64,000 nt of DNA, taken from assembly GCA_020637895.1 (NCBI GenBank), contig JACKJP010000004.1:248001-312000 (forward strand). Reading direction: 5' to 3'. Every line of letters begins with the position of its first letter. Within the stretch, counting starts at the first letter, position 1. Position numbers and translations under genes: made by a program. Under the pieces are notes generated by a model. That model made no database searches. It saw only the letters and a list, made by a program, of their open reading frames with translations, and was not told where the DNA came from. Source of the stretch: Rhodobiaceae bacterium (GTDB lineage Bacteria; Pseudomonadota; Alphaproteobacteria; Rhizobiales; Tepidamorphaceae). This document shows, piece after piece, positions 43,258 to 52,516 of the stretch.

Positions 43258-44193
43258 CTGCTGACCGCCGCGGATTTTACGGGTCGCACAAGCGAGGCGC
43301 TTGGCCTTTCCGGCGCGCTCCCCGATCTTCTGATGAGCGCGAGGCAGATTTCGGCGAGCGTCGCGCACGGCTTGCATGGCCGCCGCCGCGCCGGGCACGG
43401 CGAAACGTTCTGGCAGTTCCGCAGGTTTCAGTCGGGCGAGCCTGCCCGTCGCATCGACTGGCGCCGATCCGCGCGCGATGACCATCTTTATGTCCGCGAA
43501 CGCGAATGGGAAGCCGCGCACACAGTCTGGCTGTGGCCGGACCTGTCGCCCTCAATGGATTATCGCTCGCGCCTTGCGCCGGTCAGCAAGCGCGACCGCG
43601 CGCTCGTGATTGCCCTCGCGCTCGCCGACCTCGTCGTACGCGGCGGCGAGCGTGTCGCGGTCCCCGGTGCCATGGCGCCCAGCGCCAGACGCCGTGCGGC
43701 CGAACTCGTCGCGCACGCAATTTCGTTGCGGGCAGGCAGCTTCAGCGGCTTTCCGGATATCGCGCCTGTCCGGCGCTTCTCCGACCTTGTCATCATCGGG
43801 GACTTTCTCGATCCGATCGCCGGCCTTGCCGACCAGATCGCGCGTGCGGCAGGCGAAGGCATCGCCGGACACCTGGTCATGATCGTGGACCCTGCCGAAG
43901 AGAGCTTCCCCTTTGAGGGCCGTACTGAGTTCACCGACCCCGAGGGCGGGCCGCCGATTACTTTTGGCAGCGCCGCGGAAGCGCGCGACCATTTCGTCAC
44001 CCGTATGCAGACGCGCAGGCGCGCCTTGCGCGATGCGCTTGACCACGCCGGCTGGAGCCTGCTCGTCCACCATACCGACCAGCCGCCGACGCAGGCGCTG
44101 ATGGCACTGCATGCCCGCCTCTCGGGACATTTCGACACGCGCAAGGCGGCCTACCGCGAGACACGCCCGCAGATAGACGAGGCGCTGACATGA
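43258..44193 (+). CDS. DUF58 domain-containing protein
   Basis: About 311 residues. DUF58 core: HGRRRAGHGETFWQFRRFQSGEPARRIDWRRSARDDHLYVREREWE (cut into known blocks), then a VWA-like region with WLWPDLSPSMDY. Acts with MoxR in protein maturation or cell-envelope systems. The start is a problem: in the main frame there is no ATG, GTG or TTG near; two CTG codons at 43258 and 43261 follow GGAAAGGA. Alternatively the start is GTG 43235, overlapping the moxR stop as GTGA, with one C missing near 43257. The stop overlaps the next ATG. Confidence 0.88.
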   Translation: MLTAADFTGRTSEALGLSGALPDLLMSARQISASVAHGLHGRRRAGHGETFWQFRRFQSGEPARRIDWRRSARDDHLYVREREWEAAHTVWLWPDLSPSMDYRSRLAPVSKRDRALVIALALADLVVRGGERVAVPGAMAPSARRRAAELVAHAISLRAGSFSGFPDIAPVRRFSDLVIIGDFLDPIAGLADQIARAAGEGIAGHLVMIVDPAEESFPFEGRTEFTDPEGGPPITFGSAAEARDHFVTRMQTRRRALRDALDHAGWSLLVHHTDQPPTQALMALHARLSGHFDTRKAAYRETRPQIDEALT

Positions 44194-46967
44194 GCGCTCT
44201 CGGCCTCATCGGCTTTGCCCAACCGCTGATTCTGGCCGCCCTGATCGCGTTACCTGCGATCTGGTGGCTGCTGCGCTACACCCCGCCACGGCCGCAGCGG
44301 GAGACATTTCCGCCGACCCGTATCCTGCGCGAGATCGAACCCGCCCGCGAGGAGCGTGCGACCAGCCCATGGTGGCTGACGCTTTTGCGCATGCTGATTG
44401 CCACGCTCCTGATCCTCGCGCTCGCTGGTCCGACGCTCAATCCGACGCCTGCCAGGCTGGCGGGCGAAGGGCCGGTTCTCATCCTCATCGACAACGGATG
44501 GCCCTCAGCGCGGCTCTGGTCGAAAATGCAGAACACGGCCCGTTCCCTTATCGAGGAAGCCGGCAGCACAGACCGAATGGTGCATGTCGTCGCGACCGGC
44601 ACGCAGGCGGCCGTACCCCCAGCGGCAGATAGTATTGAAGCGCTCGACCGCCTGCGCGCACTCAAGCCAGAATCGTTTGCGCCCGAACGCATGGGAACGC
44701 TGGGCAGGCTGCGAACGCTTGAAGGCGACCAGCGCCCCGGCGAAATCATATGGCTTTCCGACGGTCTCGATCATGGCGATGCGACCCGGTTCGCCGCGGG
44801 TCTTGCCGACATCTTCCCGACCGGGCAATTGCTGCGGATCGAGCCGGCCGCCAGCGACATTCCCCTGGCGCTCGGCAATGCCGAAGGCGCAAGCGCCGGC
44901 ATCTCCGCCCGCGTCCTGCGGCGCGACGGGGCCGGCCAGGCGATCGCAACGGTCGAAGCGCGTGACGCGCGCGGGCGTCTGGTTGCGTCGGCGGATGCGA
45001 CGTTCGGCCCGGGCGATACCGAGGCGACCGCCAGTTTCGAGATGCCCGTGGAATTGCGCAACGCGGTGACGCGCCTGGAAATCGCCGGCGCCCGAAACGC
45101 AGGAGCCGTCAGGCTGCTTGACGACCGGTTCAGACGGCGCACGGTCGGGCTTGCCTCCGGCGCGACGCGCGACATTGCGCAGCCGCTGCTCGACCCGCTC
45201 CACTATATCGCCAAGGCGCTCCAGCCGGTTGCCGAACTGAGAGTGCCGGCGGGTGCAGACATCGCCTTGCAGATCGACCAGCTTGTCAACGCCCGGGTCA
45301 ACGCCATTGTCCTTGCCGATATCGGGACGCTTCCGGAGGAAACCGTAAGCCAGCTTGACCAATGGGTGCGCGACGGCGGCCTGCTGATCCGCTTTGCCGG
45401 ACCGCGCCTCGCCAATGGCAGGGATTCCCTCCTTCCGGTGACCCTGCGTCCCGGCGAACGCGTGCTTGGAGGACCGCTCTCATGGAGTGAGCCGCAGGCA
45501 CTCGGCGGATTGCGCGACGGGTCTCCACTCGCCGGTCTGGAATTGCCCGAGGACGTCACCGTCAATCGCCAGATTCTCGCCGAGCCCTCCGCCGGCCTTG
45601 CCGACGCGACCTGGGCCTGGCTCGCCGATGGAACGCCGCTTGTGACCGGCTCCAGCGTCGACAAGGGACGTATCGTTCTCTTTCACGTGACCGCGGACGC
45701 CCGCTGGTCGAACCTTCCGCTGACCGGACTGTTCAGTCAGATGCTCGGACGCCTGGTCGATCTTGCCGGACGCGGCGGCCCGACGTCGGCGACGGCTTCG
45801 CAGAGCGCAGTTCCGCTACGCCCCCTCAGGCTTCTCGATGCCAATGGCGTACTGGTCGATGCGGCGGGCGACGCGACGCCACTCCCGGTAAAGGCACCGC
45901 CACGCGGCACGGCGGAAAATCCGCCCGGCCTTTACGGCGACAATGATTCCTGGCGCGCCTTGAACGCCCTTGCAGCCGACGAGACATTGCGGCCGCTTCA
46001 GCCACTCGATAATGCCGCGTCAATTCTCTATCCCGATCGCAGCGCGACGGATCTTGCGCCCTGGGCCTTCCTCGCCACGCTGATACTGCTGCTTGCCGAT
46101 ACGCTCGCGGTACTGCTTCTGGGCGGAATGCGCGGCGTGCTTCGCCGGATTGCGACCGCGGCGACGCTGATCGCGATCTGTATCATGCCGCCGCCGGTCC
46201 AGGCGCAGCAGCAGCCCGGCGATGCGCAGGCGATGGCGGTCGTCGGCCAGACGAGCCTTGCCTATGTCGTAACCGGGGACAGGCGGCTCGACGACATCAG
46301 CAAAGCGGGCCTTGAAGGCCTGTCGCGCATGCTCGCCGCGCGGACAGCTTTTGAACCCGGACCGCCCGTCGGCGTCGACCCGGCGACGGACGAGATGGCC
46401 TTCTTCACGCTGATTTACTGGCCGGTTCGCGCTGACAGCCCGCCAGTGACAGAACGTGCCGTGCAGCGCATCGATGCCTTCATGAAACAGGGCGGAACGG
46501 TGCTTTTCGATACGGGCGATCAATTGCAGACGGCATTCCGATCCGGCAACAGCCCCAACCAGCAGCGCCTTGCCGAACTGCTCAGTGAGCTCGATCTGCC
46601 CGAACTGGAACCTGTTCCGGCCGATCATGTCCTGACCAAGAGCTTCTATCTTCTTTCCGATTTCCCCGGCCGCTTCCAGGGCGCTCCGCTTTGGGTCGAG
46701 CGGCTGATCCGGCAGGGAGATTCTGGTGATCGGCCCGCACGTGGCGGCGATGGCGTATCTCCGCTGCTCGTGACCGGCAACGATTTCGCCGCGGCCTGGG
46801 CGACAGACCAGCGCGGTCAGCCGCTTTATCCCGTGACGCCCGGCGGCGAGCGTCAGCGCGAAATCAGCTATCGGGTCGGCATCAACATCGTGATGTACAC
46901 CCTGACCGGAAACTACAAGGCGGACCAGGTCCACATTCCAGCGCTGCTGGAAAGGCTTGGACAGTAG
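44190..46967 (+). CDS. BatA-like N-terminal/DUF4159 membrane protein
   Basis: 925 residues. N-terminal aerotolerance (BatA-type) region with two helices (LILAALIALPAIWWLL; WLTLLRMLIATLLILALAG), a VWA-like periplasmic part (GPVLILIDNGWPSARLW), an alpha/beta core resembling glutamine amidotransferase-like domains, a further membrane helix (LAPWAFLATLILLLADTLAVLLL, about 620-645), and a C-terminal DUF4159 domain (MAFFTLIYWPVRAD ... GGTVLFDTGD ... DFPGRFQGAPLWVE). It lies in the operon after DUF58 with 4-base overlap. The envelope role is inferred; no enzymatic activity is known. Confidence 0.88.
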   Translation: MSALGLIGFAQPLILAALIALPAIWWLLRYTPPRPQRETFPPTRILREIEPAREERATSPWWLTLLRMLIATLLILALAGPTLNPTPARLAGEGPVLILIDNGWPSARLWSKMQNTARSLIEEAGSTDRMVHVVATGTQAAVPPAADSIEALDRLRALKPESFAPERMGTLGRLRTLEGDQRPGEIIWLSDGLDHGDATRFAAGLADIFPTGQLLRIEPAASDIPLALGNAEGASAGISARVLRRDGAGQAIATVEARDARGRLVASADATFGPGDTEATASFEMPVELRNAVTRLEIAGARNAGAVRLLDDRFRRRTVGLASGATRDIAQPLLDPLHYIAKALQPVAELRVPAGADIALQIDQLVNARVNAIVLADIGTLPEETVSQLDQWVRDGGLLIRFAGPRLANGRDSLLPVTLRPGERVLGGPLSWSEPQALGGLRDGSPLAGLELPEDVTVNRQILAEPSAGLADATWAWLADGTPLVTGSSVDKGRIVLFHVTADARWSNLPLTGLFSQMLGRLVDLAGRGGPTSATASQSAVPLRPLRLLDANGVLVDAAGDATPLPVKAPPRGTAENPPGLYGDNDSWRALNALAADETLRPLQPLDNAASILYPDRSATDLAPWAFLATLILLLADTLAVLLLGGMRGVLRRIATAATLIAICIMPPPVQAQQQPGDAQAMAVVGQTSLAYVVTGDRRLDDISKAGLEGLSRMLAARTAFEPGPPVGVDPATDEMAFFTLIYWPVRADSPPVTERAVQRIDAFMKQGGTVLFDTGDQLQTAFRSGNSPNQQRLAELLSELDLPELEPVPADHVLTKSFYLLSDFPGRFQGAPLWVERLIRQGDSGDRPARGGDGVSPLLVTGNDFAAAWATDQRGQPLYPVTPGGERQREISYRVGINIVMYTLTGNYKADQVHIPALLERLGQ

Positions 46968-46969
46968 CC

Positions 46970-49027
46970 ATGGATTTTACAATCGCCTTCCAGCCTCTGT
47001 TGCCATTGGCAATCCTGGTCGGTGCCGCCGTCCTCGCGGCAATCGCAATCGTCCTCATGCTGCTCGGCAAGGGGCCGGCGCCGGTTCTGCGCGCGTTTGC
47101 GCTGGTGCTGGTCGTTCTCGCGCTGGCAAATCCTGTGCTGCGCCAGGAAGAGCGCGATCCGCTGCCGGGTGTGGCGCTCATTGTCACCGACACCAGCGCA
47201 AGCCAGCATATCGACGGGCGCGATCTTGCAAGCGAAGAGGCGCGGGCGCAGCTGGAGGAAAAGCTGCGCGCCATACCCGGTCTCGACGTCCGCTCCGTCG
47301 AGGCGGGCGATACGCCGGACGGAACGCAGCTCATTCCGCCGATGGAACAGGCGTTGTCCGACGTTCCGTCGGACCGTATCGCCGCCGTCTTCATGATCAC
47401 CGATGGACAGGCTCATGATGCCGCAGGCCGCTCCGAAAGCCTCGGCGCCCCGGTGCATGTGCTCCTTTCGGGACGCGATGGTGAGACCGACCGGCGAATC
47501 CGCATCCTGCAGCAGCCTCGCTTCGGCATTGTCGGCTCGCAGCAGCCGATCACCTTTCGCGTCGAGGACCTGGGTGTTGCCGGCGACGCCGGAAAACAGG
47601 CTGACGTGGTCATTTCGCGTGACGGCGAGGCGCTTACATCGCGGCGCGTGCTGATCGGCCAGAACGTGACCATCGATGTCGATATCGCCCATGGCGGGCG
47701 TAACCTCTTCGAACTTGCCGTCGCTCCGCTTCAGGGCGAACTTACCGAACTCAACAACCGCGCCGTGATTGCAACGGACGGCATACGGGAAAACCTTCGT
47801 GTGCTGCTGGTGTCGGGCGCGCCGCATGCCGGCGAACGGACCTGGCGCAATATCCTCAAATCCGACGCAGCGGTTGATCTGGTCCACTTCACGATCCTTC
47901 GTCCGCCAGACAAGCAGGACGGAACGCCGATATCCGAGCTCGCGCTGATCGCCTTTCCGACCCGCGAGCTGTTTTCCGAGAAGATCGATGATTTCGACCT
48001 GATCATCTTCGACCGCTATGCGCGGTTGGGCGTCCTGCCACGCGCCTATTTTGAAAACATCGCCGAATATGTGCGCAAGGGCGGTGCGCTGCTCGTCTCC
48101 AGCGGACCGGAATTTGCCGGCAACGAAAGTCTCTATCAGACGCCGCTGGCTGAAGTTCTGCCAGCAGCGCCGACCGGTCGTGTCGCTGAAACTGGCTTCT
48201 ATCCGCAGCTGTCAGAGGACGGGAAGAAACACCCGATCACGGCCCAGCTTCAGGGCGCGAACGCAAGTCCGCCGCAATGGGGTCGCTGGTTCCGCACGGT
48301 GGAATCGCGCGCAGAAGTCGGCCGCGTGCTGATGAGCGGGGCCAACGGCAATCCGCTTCTCGTAACCGCCGAAGCCGGAGAAGGGCGTGTCGCCCTTATG
48401 CTCTCGGATCAGGCGTGGCTTTGGGCACGCGGTTTCGAGGGTGGCGGTCCCTATGTCGACCTTCTGCGCAGGCTGGGCCACTGGCTGATGCGCGAAAGCG
48501 CCCTTGAAGAAGAACAGCTTCATGCGTCCGTCAGCGGCGGGTCGATTCTTGTGGAACGCTTCACGATGGCGGACGCGCCGGGCCCGGTTACGGCGACGAC
48601 GCCCGACGGACGAACGTTCGAGCTTGATCTCGACCGCGAAGCCGACGGACGCTGGAGCGCGCGCATTTCCAATCCGTCTCCCGGTATCTGGCGCTTCTCC
48701 GACGGAGCCCTGACCGCGATTGCCGACGCGGGCAATATCAATCCGCGCGAATTCGCCGATCCCCGCTCCACCCGCGAAATGCTGGAGCCGCTGGCCGAAG
48801 CGACCGGCGGTGGAATGGCGCGTATCGGTGAGGCCGGCGATATCAGCCTTCCCCGTATCGTCCCGGTGCGTGGCGCGGTTTCGAGCGGCCGTGACTGGAT
48901 GGGCGTGCGCGAAAGCCGTGCCAGCATTCTCCGCTCCACATCGACCTATCCGGTTCTGGCCGGACTTGCCGGTTTGCTCGCGTTGCTCTCGGTCGTGTCT
49001 GCGATGTGGTACCGCGAGCGCGGTTAG
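46970..49027 (+). CDS. Large membrane protein with VWA- and glutamine amidotransferase-like regions
   Basis: 685 residues. Two N-terminal helices (LAILVGAAVLAAIAIVLMLLG; LRAFALVLVVLALANPVL), then a VWA-like strand with VALIVTDTSASQ, an Ig-like beta segment, a glutamine amidotransferase-like segment (LRVLLVSGAPHAGERTWRNIL; YVRKGGALLVSSGPEFAG), and a final helix (LAGLAGLLALLSVVSAMW). No complete catalytic triad is recognised, so it is probably a scaffold. It begins 2 bp after the DUF4159 gene and completes the moxR operon. The stop overlaps the convergent GNAT stop. Confidence 0.82.
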   Translation: MDFTIAFQPLLPLAILVGAAVLAAIAIVLMLLGKGPAPVLRAFALVLVVLALANPVLRQEERDPLPGVALIVTDTSASQHIDGRDLASEEARAQLEEKLRAIPGLDVRSVEAGDTPDGTQLIPPMEQALSDVPSDRIAAVFMITDGQAHDAAGRSESLGAPVHVLLSGRDGETDRRIRILQQPRFGIVGSQQPITFRVEDLGVAGDAGKQADVVISRDGEALTSRRVLIGQNVTIDVDIAHGGRNLFELAVAPLQGELTELNNRAVIATDGIRENLRVLLVSGAPHAGERTWRNILKSDAAVDLVHFTILRPPDKQDGTPISELALIAFPTRELFSEKIDDFDLIIFDRYARLGVLPRAYFENIAEYVRKGGALLVSSGPEFAGNESLYQTPLAEVLPAAPTGRVAETGFYPQLSEDGKKHPITAQLQGANASPPQWGRWFRTVESRAEVGRVLMSGANGNPLLVTAEAGEGRVALMLSDQAWLWARGFEGGGPYVDLLRRLGHWLMRESALEEEQLHASVSGGSILVERFTMADAPGPVTATTPDGRTFELDLDREADGRWSARISNPSPGIWRFSDGALTAIADAGNINPREFADPRSTREMLEPLAEATGGGMARIGEAGDISLPRIVPVRGAVSSGRDWMGVRESRASILRSTSTYPVLAGLAGLLALLSVVSAMWYRERG

Positions 49028-49536
49028 GCAGGGACCGTCATATCGGGCTCCGCCATGCCCGACACGCCATCGAAGGCGCCCTGGCGCAGTTCAAGCCACA
49101 AGAGACGCTCCGGGTCCACGGGACCGGGCAACATGATGCGGCCCTCCGGCACCCGGGAAAATCCGGCGCGTGCGTAGTAGGGCAGATCGCCGACAAGGAT
49201 GACGCGTGAATAGCCCTTGCCGTAGGCGCGCGAGAGCCCCTCGCGCATGAGCGCAAGGCCGCAGCCCTTGCCCTTCAGGTCGGGCTCTACGGCGAGTGGG
49301 CCGAGCAGCAGGCAGGCGACACCCCCGACCGTGATCGGTGAAAACCGGATCGTCCCGACAAGGCGTTGATCAAGCAGCGCAACGAGACAGAGGCCGGCAA
49401 TGGGCGACGTGCCCTCACGCAGACGGTAGGAAGTCTTGACCTGGCGGCCGGGCCCAAAGGCCCGATCGGCGAGCTGTTCGATGGCATCATCGAGTTCGGG
49501 CGTTTCAGGCCGTATGCGAATATCTGGAAGCGTCAT
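49024..49536 (-). CDS. GNAT family N-acetyltransferase (YhbS-like)
   Basis: 170 residues. The acetyl-CoA-binding segment LLGPLAVEPDLKGKGCGLALMREGL (with the Q/RxxGxG/A-type loop KGKGCG, about 90-100) and VILVGDLPYYARAGFSRV are those of YhbS-like GNATs. Its substrate is unknown. The stop codon TAA (49024-49026) shares bases with the TAG of the convergent moxR operon gene, so there is no intergenic space. An ATGA overlap links its start to a short, possibly broken reading frame upstream. Confidence 0.88.
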   Translation of the reverse strand: MTLPDIRIRPETPELDDAIEQLADRAFGPGRQVKTSYRLREGTSPIAGLCLVALLDQRLVGTIRFSPITVGGVACLLLGPLAVEPDLKGKGCGLALMREGLSRAYGKGYSRVILVGDLPYYARAGFSRVPEGRIMLPGPVDPERLLWLELRQGAFDGVSGMAEPDMTVPA

Positions 49537-49717
49537 GGCAGTCTGGGATCCGTCGGGATTGGCGGGGCAGACCGCGGCACCTCAGCCAGTCGGTCCGCCC
49601 ATGGCGGCGGGGCATGCGTCGTCTCGGCGCTGATTTGCGCCGGAGGCCATTCGTCGTCGCCGTTGCCCAGACATCGATCCCGAGATCCCGATCAAGATTA
49701 TCCAGCGCTCGTAGCAT
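49533..49717 (-). pseudogene. Possible 61-residue gene interrupted by one missing base
   Basis: In the 211-bp gap between LysR and GNAT, ATG 49717 opens a frame reading ALDNLDRDLGIDVW. The codon bias then moves to another frame reading GNGDDEWPPAQISAE and ending in a TGA that overlaps the GNAT ATG. Adding one G to the GGG near 49672-49676 joins both into a 61-residue acidic/Pro-rich protein. I do not recognise the product. The alternative is a non-coding gap; an ATG at 49755 opens a third frame that is less protein-like. Confidence 0.35.
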
Positions 49718-49747
49718 GGCCCCCGCGACCCGTCCACTTTGCAGATT

Positions 49748-50665
49748 TCAGTCATCGAGGCAGCTTTCCCAATAGGGCGGGTCGCCGAAAGCCGCGACAA
49801 GATGATCGATGAACGCGCGCACCTTGACCGACAGGTGTCGCCCGGGTGGGTAGAGCGCATAGGCGGCAACGCCGGGAATGTCGTAGCCGCGCAGCACCGG
49901 CACGAGCCGGCCCGAGCGCACGGCTTCGGCAATGAGGAAGATCGGTTCGATGACGATTCCGATGCCCGCTTCGGCTGACGAGATCAGAAAGTCGCCATTG
50001 TTGCAGAACATCCTGTCTGTGACCTGAAGCCGGTATTCCTTGCCGTCGGGACCGGTAACCTGCCATGCCCTGCGGGGGGAAACATTGGAATAGCGCAGCG
50101 CCGGGAGCCCCTTCAGATCGTCAGGCGTGACGATGGGACCGTGCCGCTCAAGAAACTCAGGGCTGGCGCAGATCAGGTGTCGCACGGGAGCGAGCTTACG
50201 GGCGATGAGGCTTGAATCTTCCAGAGCCCCGACCCTGACCGCAAGATCGAATCCGTCTTCCACGAGATCGACACGCCGGTCATTGAGGTCGAGGTCGAGC
50301 GTGATATGGGGATGCTCCTGCATGAACGAGGCTGCGGCCGGCGCCAGATGTTTGACGCCGAAGGAAAGCGGTGCGGCGATGCGCAACCGTCCCGAAAGCG
50401 CGCCATGCGTCTGGCTGGCGGAATCGTCGGCCTCATCGAGATCGGCCATGATGCGCTGGCAGCGCTCCAGATAGGCCCGCCCCGTCTCGGTCAGGCTGAG
50501 GCGCCGGGTTGTCCGATTGATGAGACGGACATTGAGGCGTGACTCCAGATCCTTCAGGCGGCGGCTTACAGCCGATTTGGCAACGCCCATCCGGTCGGCC
50601 GCCGCCCCGATACCCCCCGCCTCGACGATCCGGACGAATGTTTCAATCTCCGCCCAACGATCCAT
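49748..50665 (-). CDS. LysR-family transcriptional regulator
   Basis: 305 residues. N-terminal winged HTH (WAEIETFVRIVEAGGIGAAADRMGVAKSAVSRRLKDLE, about 4-41 in pieces), and the periplasmic-binding-protein-like effector domain from about 90. It diverges from the glutathionyl-hydroquinone reductase across 107 bp, the classic arrangement for a LysR regulator and its target. The HTH variant (MGVAKSAVSRRLKDLE, TTRRLSLTETG) is that of CrgA/AaeR-type regulators. Effector unknown. Confidence 0.93.
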   Translation of the reverse strand: MDRWAEIETFVRIVEAGGIGAAADRMGVAKSAVSRRLKDLESRLNVRLINRTTRRLSLTETGRAYLERCQRIMADLDEADDSASQTHGALSGRLRIAAPLSFGVKHLAPAAASFMQEHPHITLDLDLNDRRVDLVEDGFDLAVRVGALEDSSLIARKLAPVRHLICASPEFLERHGPIVTPDDLKGLPALRYSNVSPRRAWQVTGPDGKEYRLQVTDRMFCNNGDFLISSAEAGIGIVIEPIFLIAEAVRSGRLVPVLRGYDIPGVAAYALYPPGRHLSVKVRAFIDHLVAAFGDPPYWESCLDD

Positions 50666-50772
50666 TGTTCGCAGAACCTCAACAATTAATTCCCAAGCGC
50701 CCTCTTTATATCATGAAATGAAGTACTAGCTCCTCTGAAATAGAGCGGTGCGCACAGAAAGGACGGGTCTCG
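50666..50772. promoter_or_regulatory. Divergent LysR/hydroquinone reductase promoter region
   Basis: 107-bp AT-rich spacer. It contains CTTTATATCATGA (50704-50716), which is identical to 63452-63464 in front of the methyltransferase gene, at the same orientation and a similar distance (33-38 bases) from a leftward start codon. Read leftwards it includes GATATAAAG, which could simply be the -10 of the LysR promoter. LysR sites are expected here. Confidence 0.4.
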
Positions 50773-51744
50773 ATGGGGCTTCTGGCTCAGGGCAAGTGGC
50801 AGGCACGGGCAAAGTATTCAAACACGGAAGGACGCTTTGTCCGGCAGGATTCCGTTTTCAGAAACTGGGTCACCGCCGACGGGCTTGCCGGACCGACCGG
50901 CAAAGCCGGATTCAGGGGCGAGCCGGGCCGCTATCACCTGTATGTTTCGCTTGCCTGTCCATGGGCGCACCGGACCCTGATCTTCCGTCGGCTGAAAAAG
51001 CTGGAGGAAGCGATCAGCGTCAGCACCGTCGAACCCTTGATGCTCGACCACGGCTGGACTTTCTCACAGACCCTTCCCGATACCGTCAACGGCGCCGGCA
51101 ACCTTTACGAGGTCTATCAGAAGGCCGATCCTGTCTACACCGGCCGCGTGACGGTTCCCGTGCTCTGGGACAAGACGCAGAACACGATCGTCAGCAATGA
51201 ATCGGCAGACATCATCCGGATGCTCAACAGCGCGTTTCCTGCTGAAAGTGCCGGGACGCCCGATTTTTATCCTGCGGATTTGCGCCAGGAGATCGACCAG
51301 GTCAATGACCGCGTCTACCACGCGATCAACAATGGCGTTTACAAGGCGGGGTTCGCGACGCGGCAGGATGCCTATGAAGAGGCCGTCAAGGCGTTGTTCG
51401 AGGCGCTTGACGAGATCGAGCAGCGCCTCGGCACACAGAAATTTCTCGTAGGAGACCGCCTGACCGAGGCGGACTGGCGCCTGTTCACGACCCTCATCCG
51501 CTTCGATGCCGTTTATGTCGGCCACTTCAAATGCAACTGGAAGCGGATTGCGGACTTCCCCAACCTGTCGAACTATCTGCGGCAGCTCTATCAGGTTCCG
51601 GGCATCGCCGAGACTGTGGATTTCCAGCACATCAAGAACCACTATTACGGAAGCCACCGAACAATAAATCCAACCGGAATCGTTCCGGTCGGCCCAAAGC
51701 TCGATCTGGCCGCTCCGCATGACCGCGGCAAGCTAATCCTCTGA
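50773..51744 (+). CDS. Glutathionyl-hydroquinone reductase (GST Xi class)
   Basis: 323 residues. Uses glutathione to reduce glutathionyl-hydroquinones. The catalytic Cys62 lies in SLACPWAHRTLIFRRLK (59-75). The family blocks GWTFSQTLPD, VTVPVLWDKTQNTIVSNESADIIRML, the C-terminal helical region with FLVGDRLTEADWRLFTTLIRFDAVYVGHFKCN and the closing YGSHRTINPTGIVPVGP are all as in YqjG/EcmB. The divergent LysR gene is the probable regulator. ATG 50773. Confidence 0.94.
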   Translation: MGLLAQGKWQARAKYSNTEGRFVRQDSVFRNWVTADGLAGPTGKAGFRGEPGRYHLYVSLACPWAHRTLIFRRLKKLEEAISVSTVEPLMLDHGWTFSQTLPDTVNGAGNLYEVYQKADPVYTGRVTVPVLWDKTQNTIVSNESADIIRMLNSAFPAESAGTPDFYPADLRQEIDQVNDRVYHAINNGVYKAGFATRQDAYEEAVKALFEALDEIEQRLGTQKFLVGDRLTEADWRLFTTLIRFDAVYVGHFKCNWKRIADFPNLSNYLRQLYQVPGIAETVDFQHIKNHYYGSHRTINPTGIVPVGPKLDLAAPHDRGKLIL

Positions 51745-52203
51745 TCACCAATCGGCGGACGGTGGCAGACGACCAACGATTTCACCGATCCTGCGCGCTG
51801 TTCCGGCCGTGACGGTGTCGGGAAGTCCGTCCGGCGCAAAGAACCCCTGTTCAGCGATTTCGGCATTCGGACCGGGCGTGTGATCGCGCGACCATGCATC
51901 GACGATGAAAAGTCCGACATGATCGCCCGGAAAGCTTGTCCCGTTGTGATAGATGCCGAACAGGCGCGGCATTTCTGAAACCTGCGCGCCCGTCTCCTCC
52001 AGCACCTCCCTGTGCAATGCGTCGAGCATGGTCTCACCGCGCTCCACGCCGCCGCCGGGCAGATGCCATCCGGGCGTATAGGTGTGACGGATCAGGAGGA
52101 AGCGCCCCTCCCCGTCGCGCAGAACAGCGCGCACGCCGAGCGTCAGCCCGCGCGTCAACCTGAACCAGGGATGCAAAAGAAGCTTCTTTGCAAGGCCGTC
52201 CAT
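51745..52203 (-). CDS. NUDIX hydrolase
   Basis: 152 residues from ATG 52203 (168 from 52251, which lacks a ribosome site). The nudix box is complete: GGGVERGETMLDALHREVLEETGA (about 51-74 in two pieces), with REVLEETG. The region WFRLTRGLTLGVRAVLRD before it is characteristic of rhizobial members of this subgroup. Substrate unknown. Its stop is adjacent to the convergent hydroquinone reductase stop. Confidence 0.88.
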   Translation of the reverse strand: MDGLAKKLLLHPWFRLTRGLTLGVRAVLRDGEGRFLLIRHTYTPGWHLPGGGVERGETMLDALHREVLEETGAQVSEMPRLFGIYHNGTSFPGDHVGLFIVDAWSRDHTPGPNAEIAEQGFFAPDGLPDTVTAGTARRIGEIVGRLPPSADW

Positions 52204-52516
52204 CTGATCCGTTTGCTCCCTGCCTGTGTGGAACGACTTCGTAATGGCCATGCGTGGGCTGCAGGGCAGCCCGGCGCGGCACGCGGTAGCTGGTCGATTT
52301 TCCCGGTACTATATGCGGGCCGGCGCGAGGGGCAACGTACCGGCGCCAATTGAGATCTGGAGACCCGACATGTTCCGCCATTTTTTCCGCCGCTGGCGTC
52401 CCGCGACCAATATCGCGTTGCGTCACAGCACGGCATTGATGACCTTCAGCAATAGCTGACCGGCACACGCCGTCGGGCATGGCCCGGCGGCGTCATGCCT
52501 GCTATCTAGACGGTGA
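52204..52516. other. 313-bp region without a supported gene
   Basis: It contains the upstream region of the nudix gene and a 29-codon frame at 52370-52459 (MFRHFFRRWRP start, GGAG upstream), followed by a hairpin. The frame is short, has no hydrophobic segment and no recognised relative, so I leave it unsupported. The promoter of the phosphoesterase gene must also be here. Confidence 0.5.
52469..52491. terminator. Hairpin, possible terminator
   Basis: 10-bp stem (52469-52478 with 52482-52491, one G-T pair) with an ATG loop, GC-rich, but without a T-run. It precedes the phosphoesterase gene by 25 bp. Confidence 0.35.

Noticed and set aside
52370..52459. A 29-codon frame with a GGAG site
   Set aside because: Too short and without a recognisable feature; noted only as part of the spacer.
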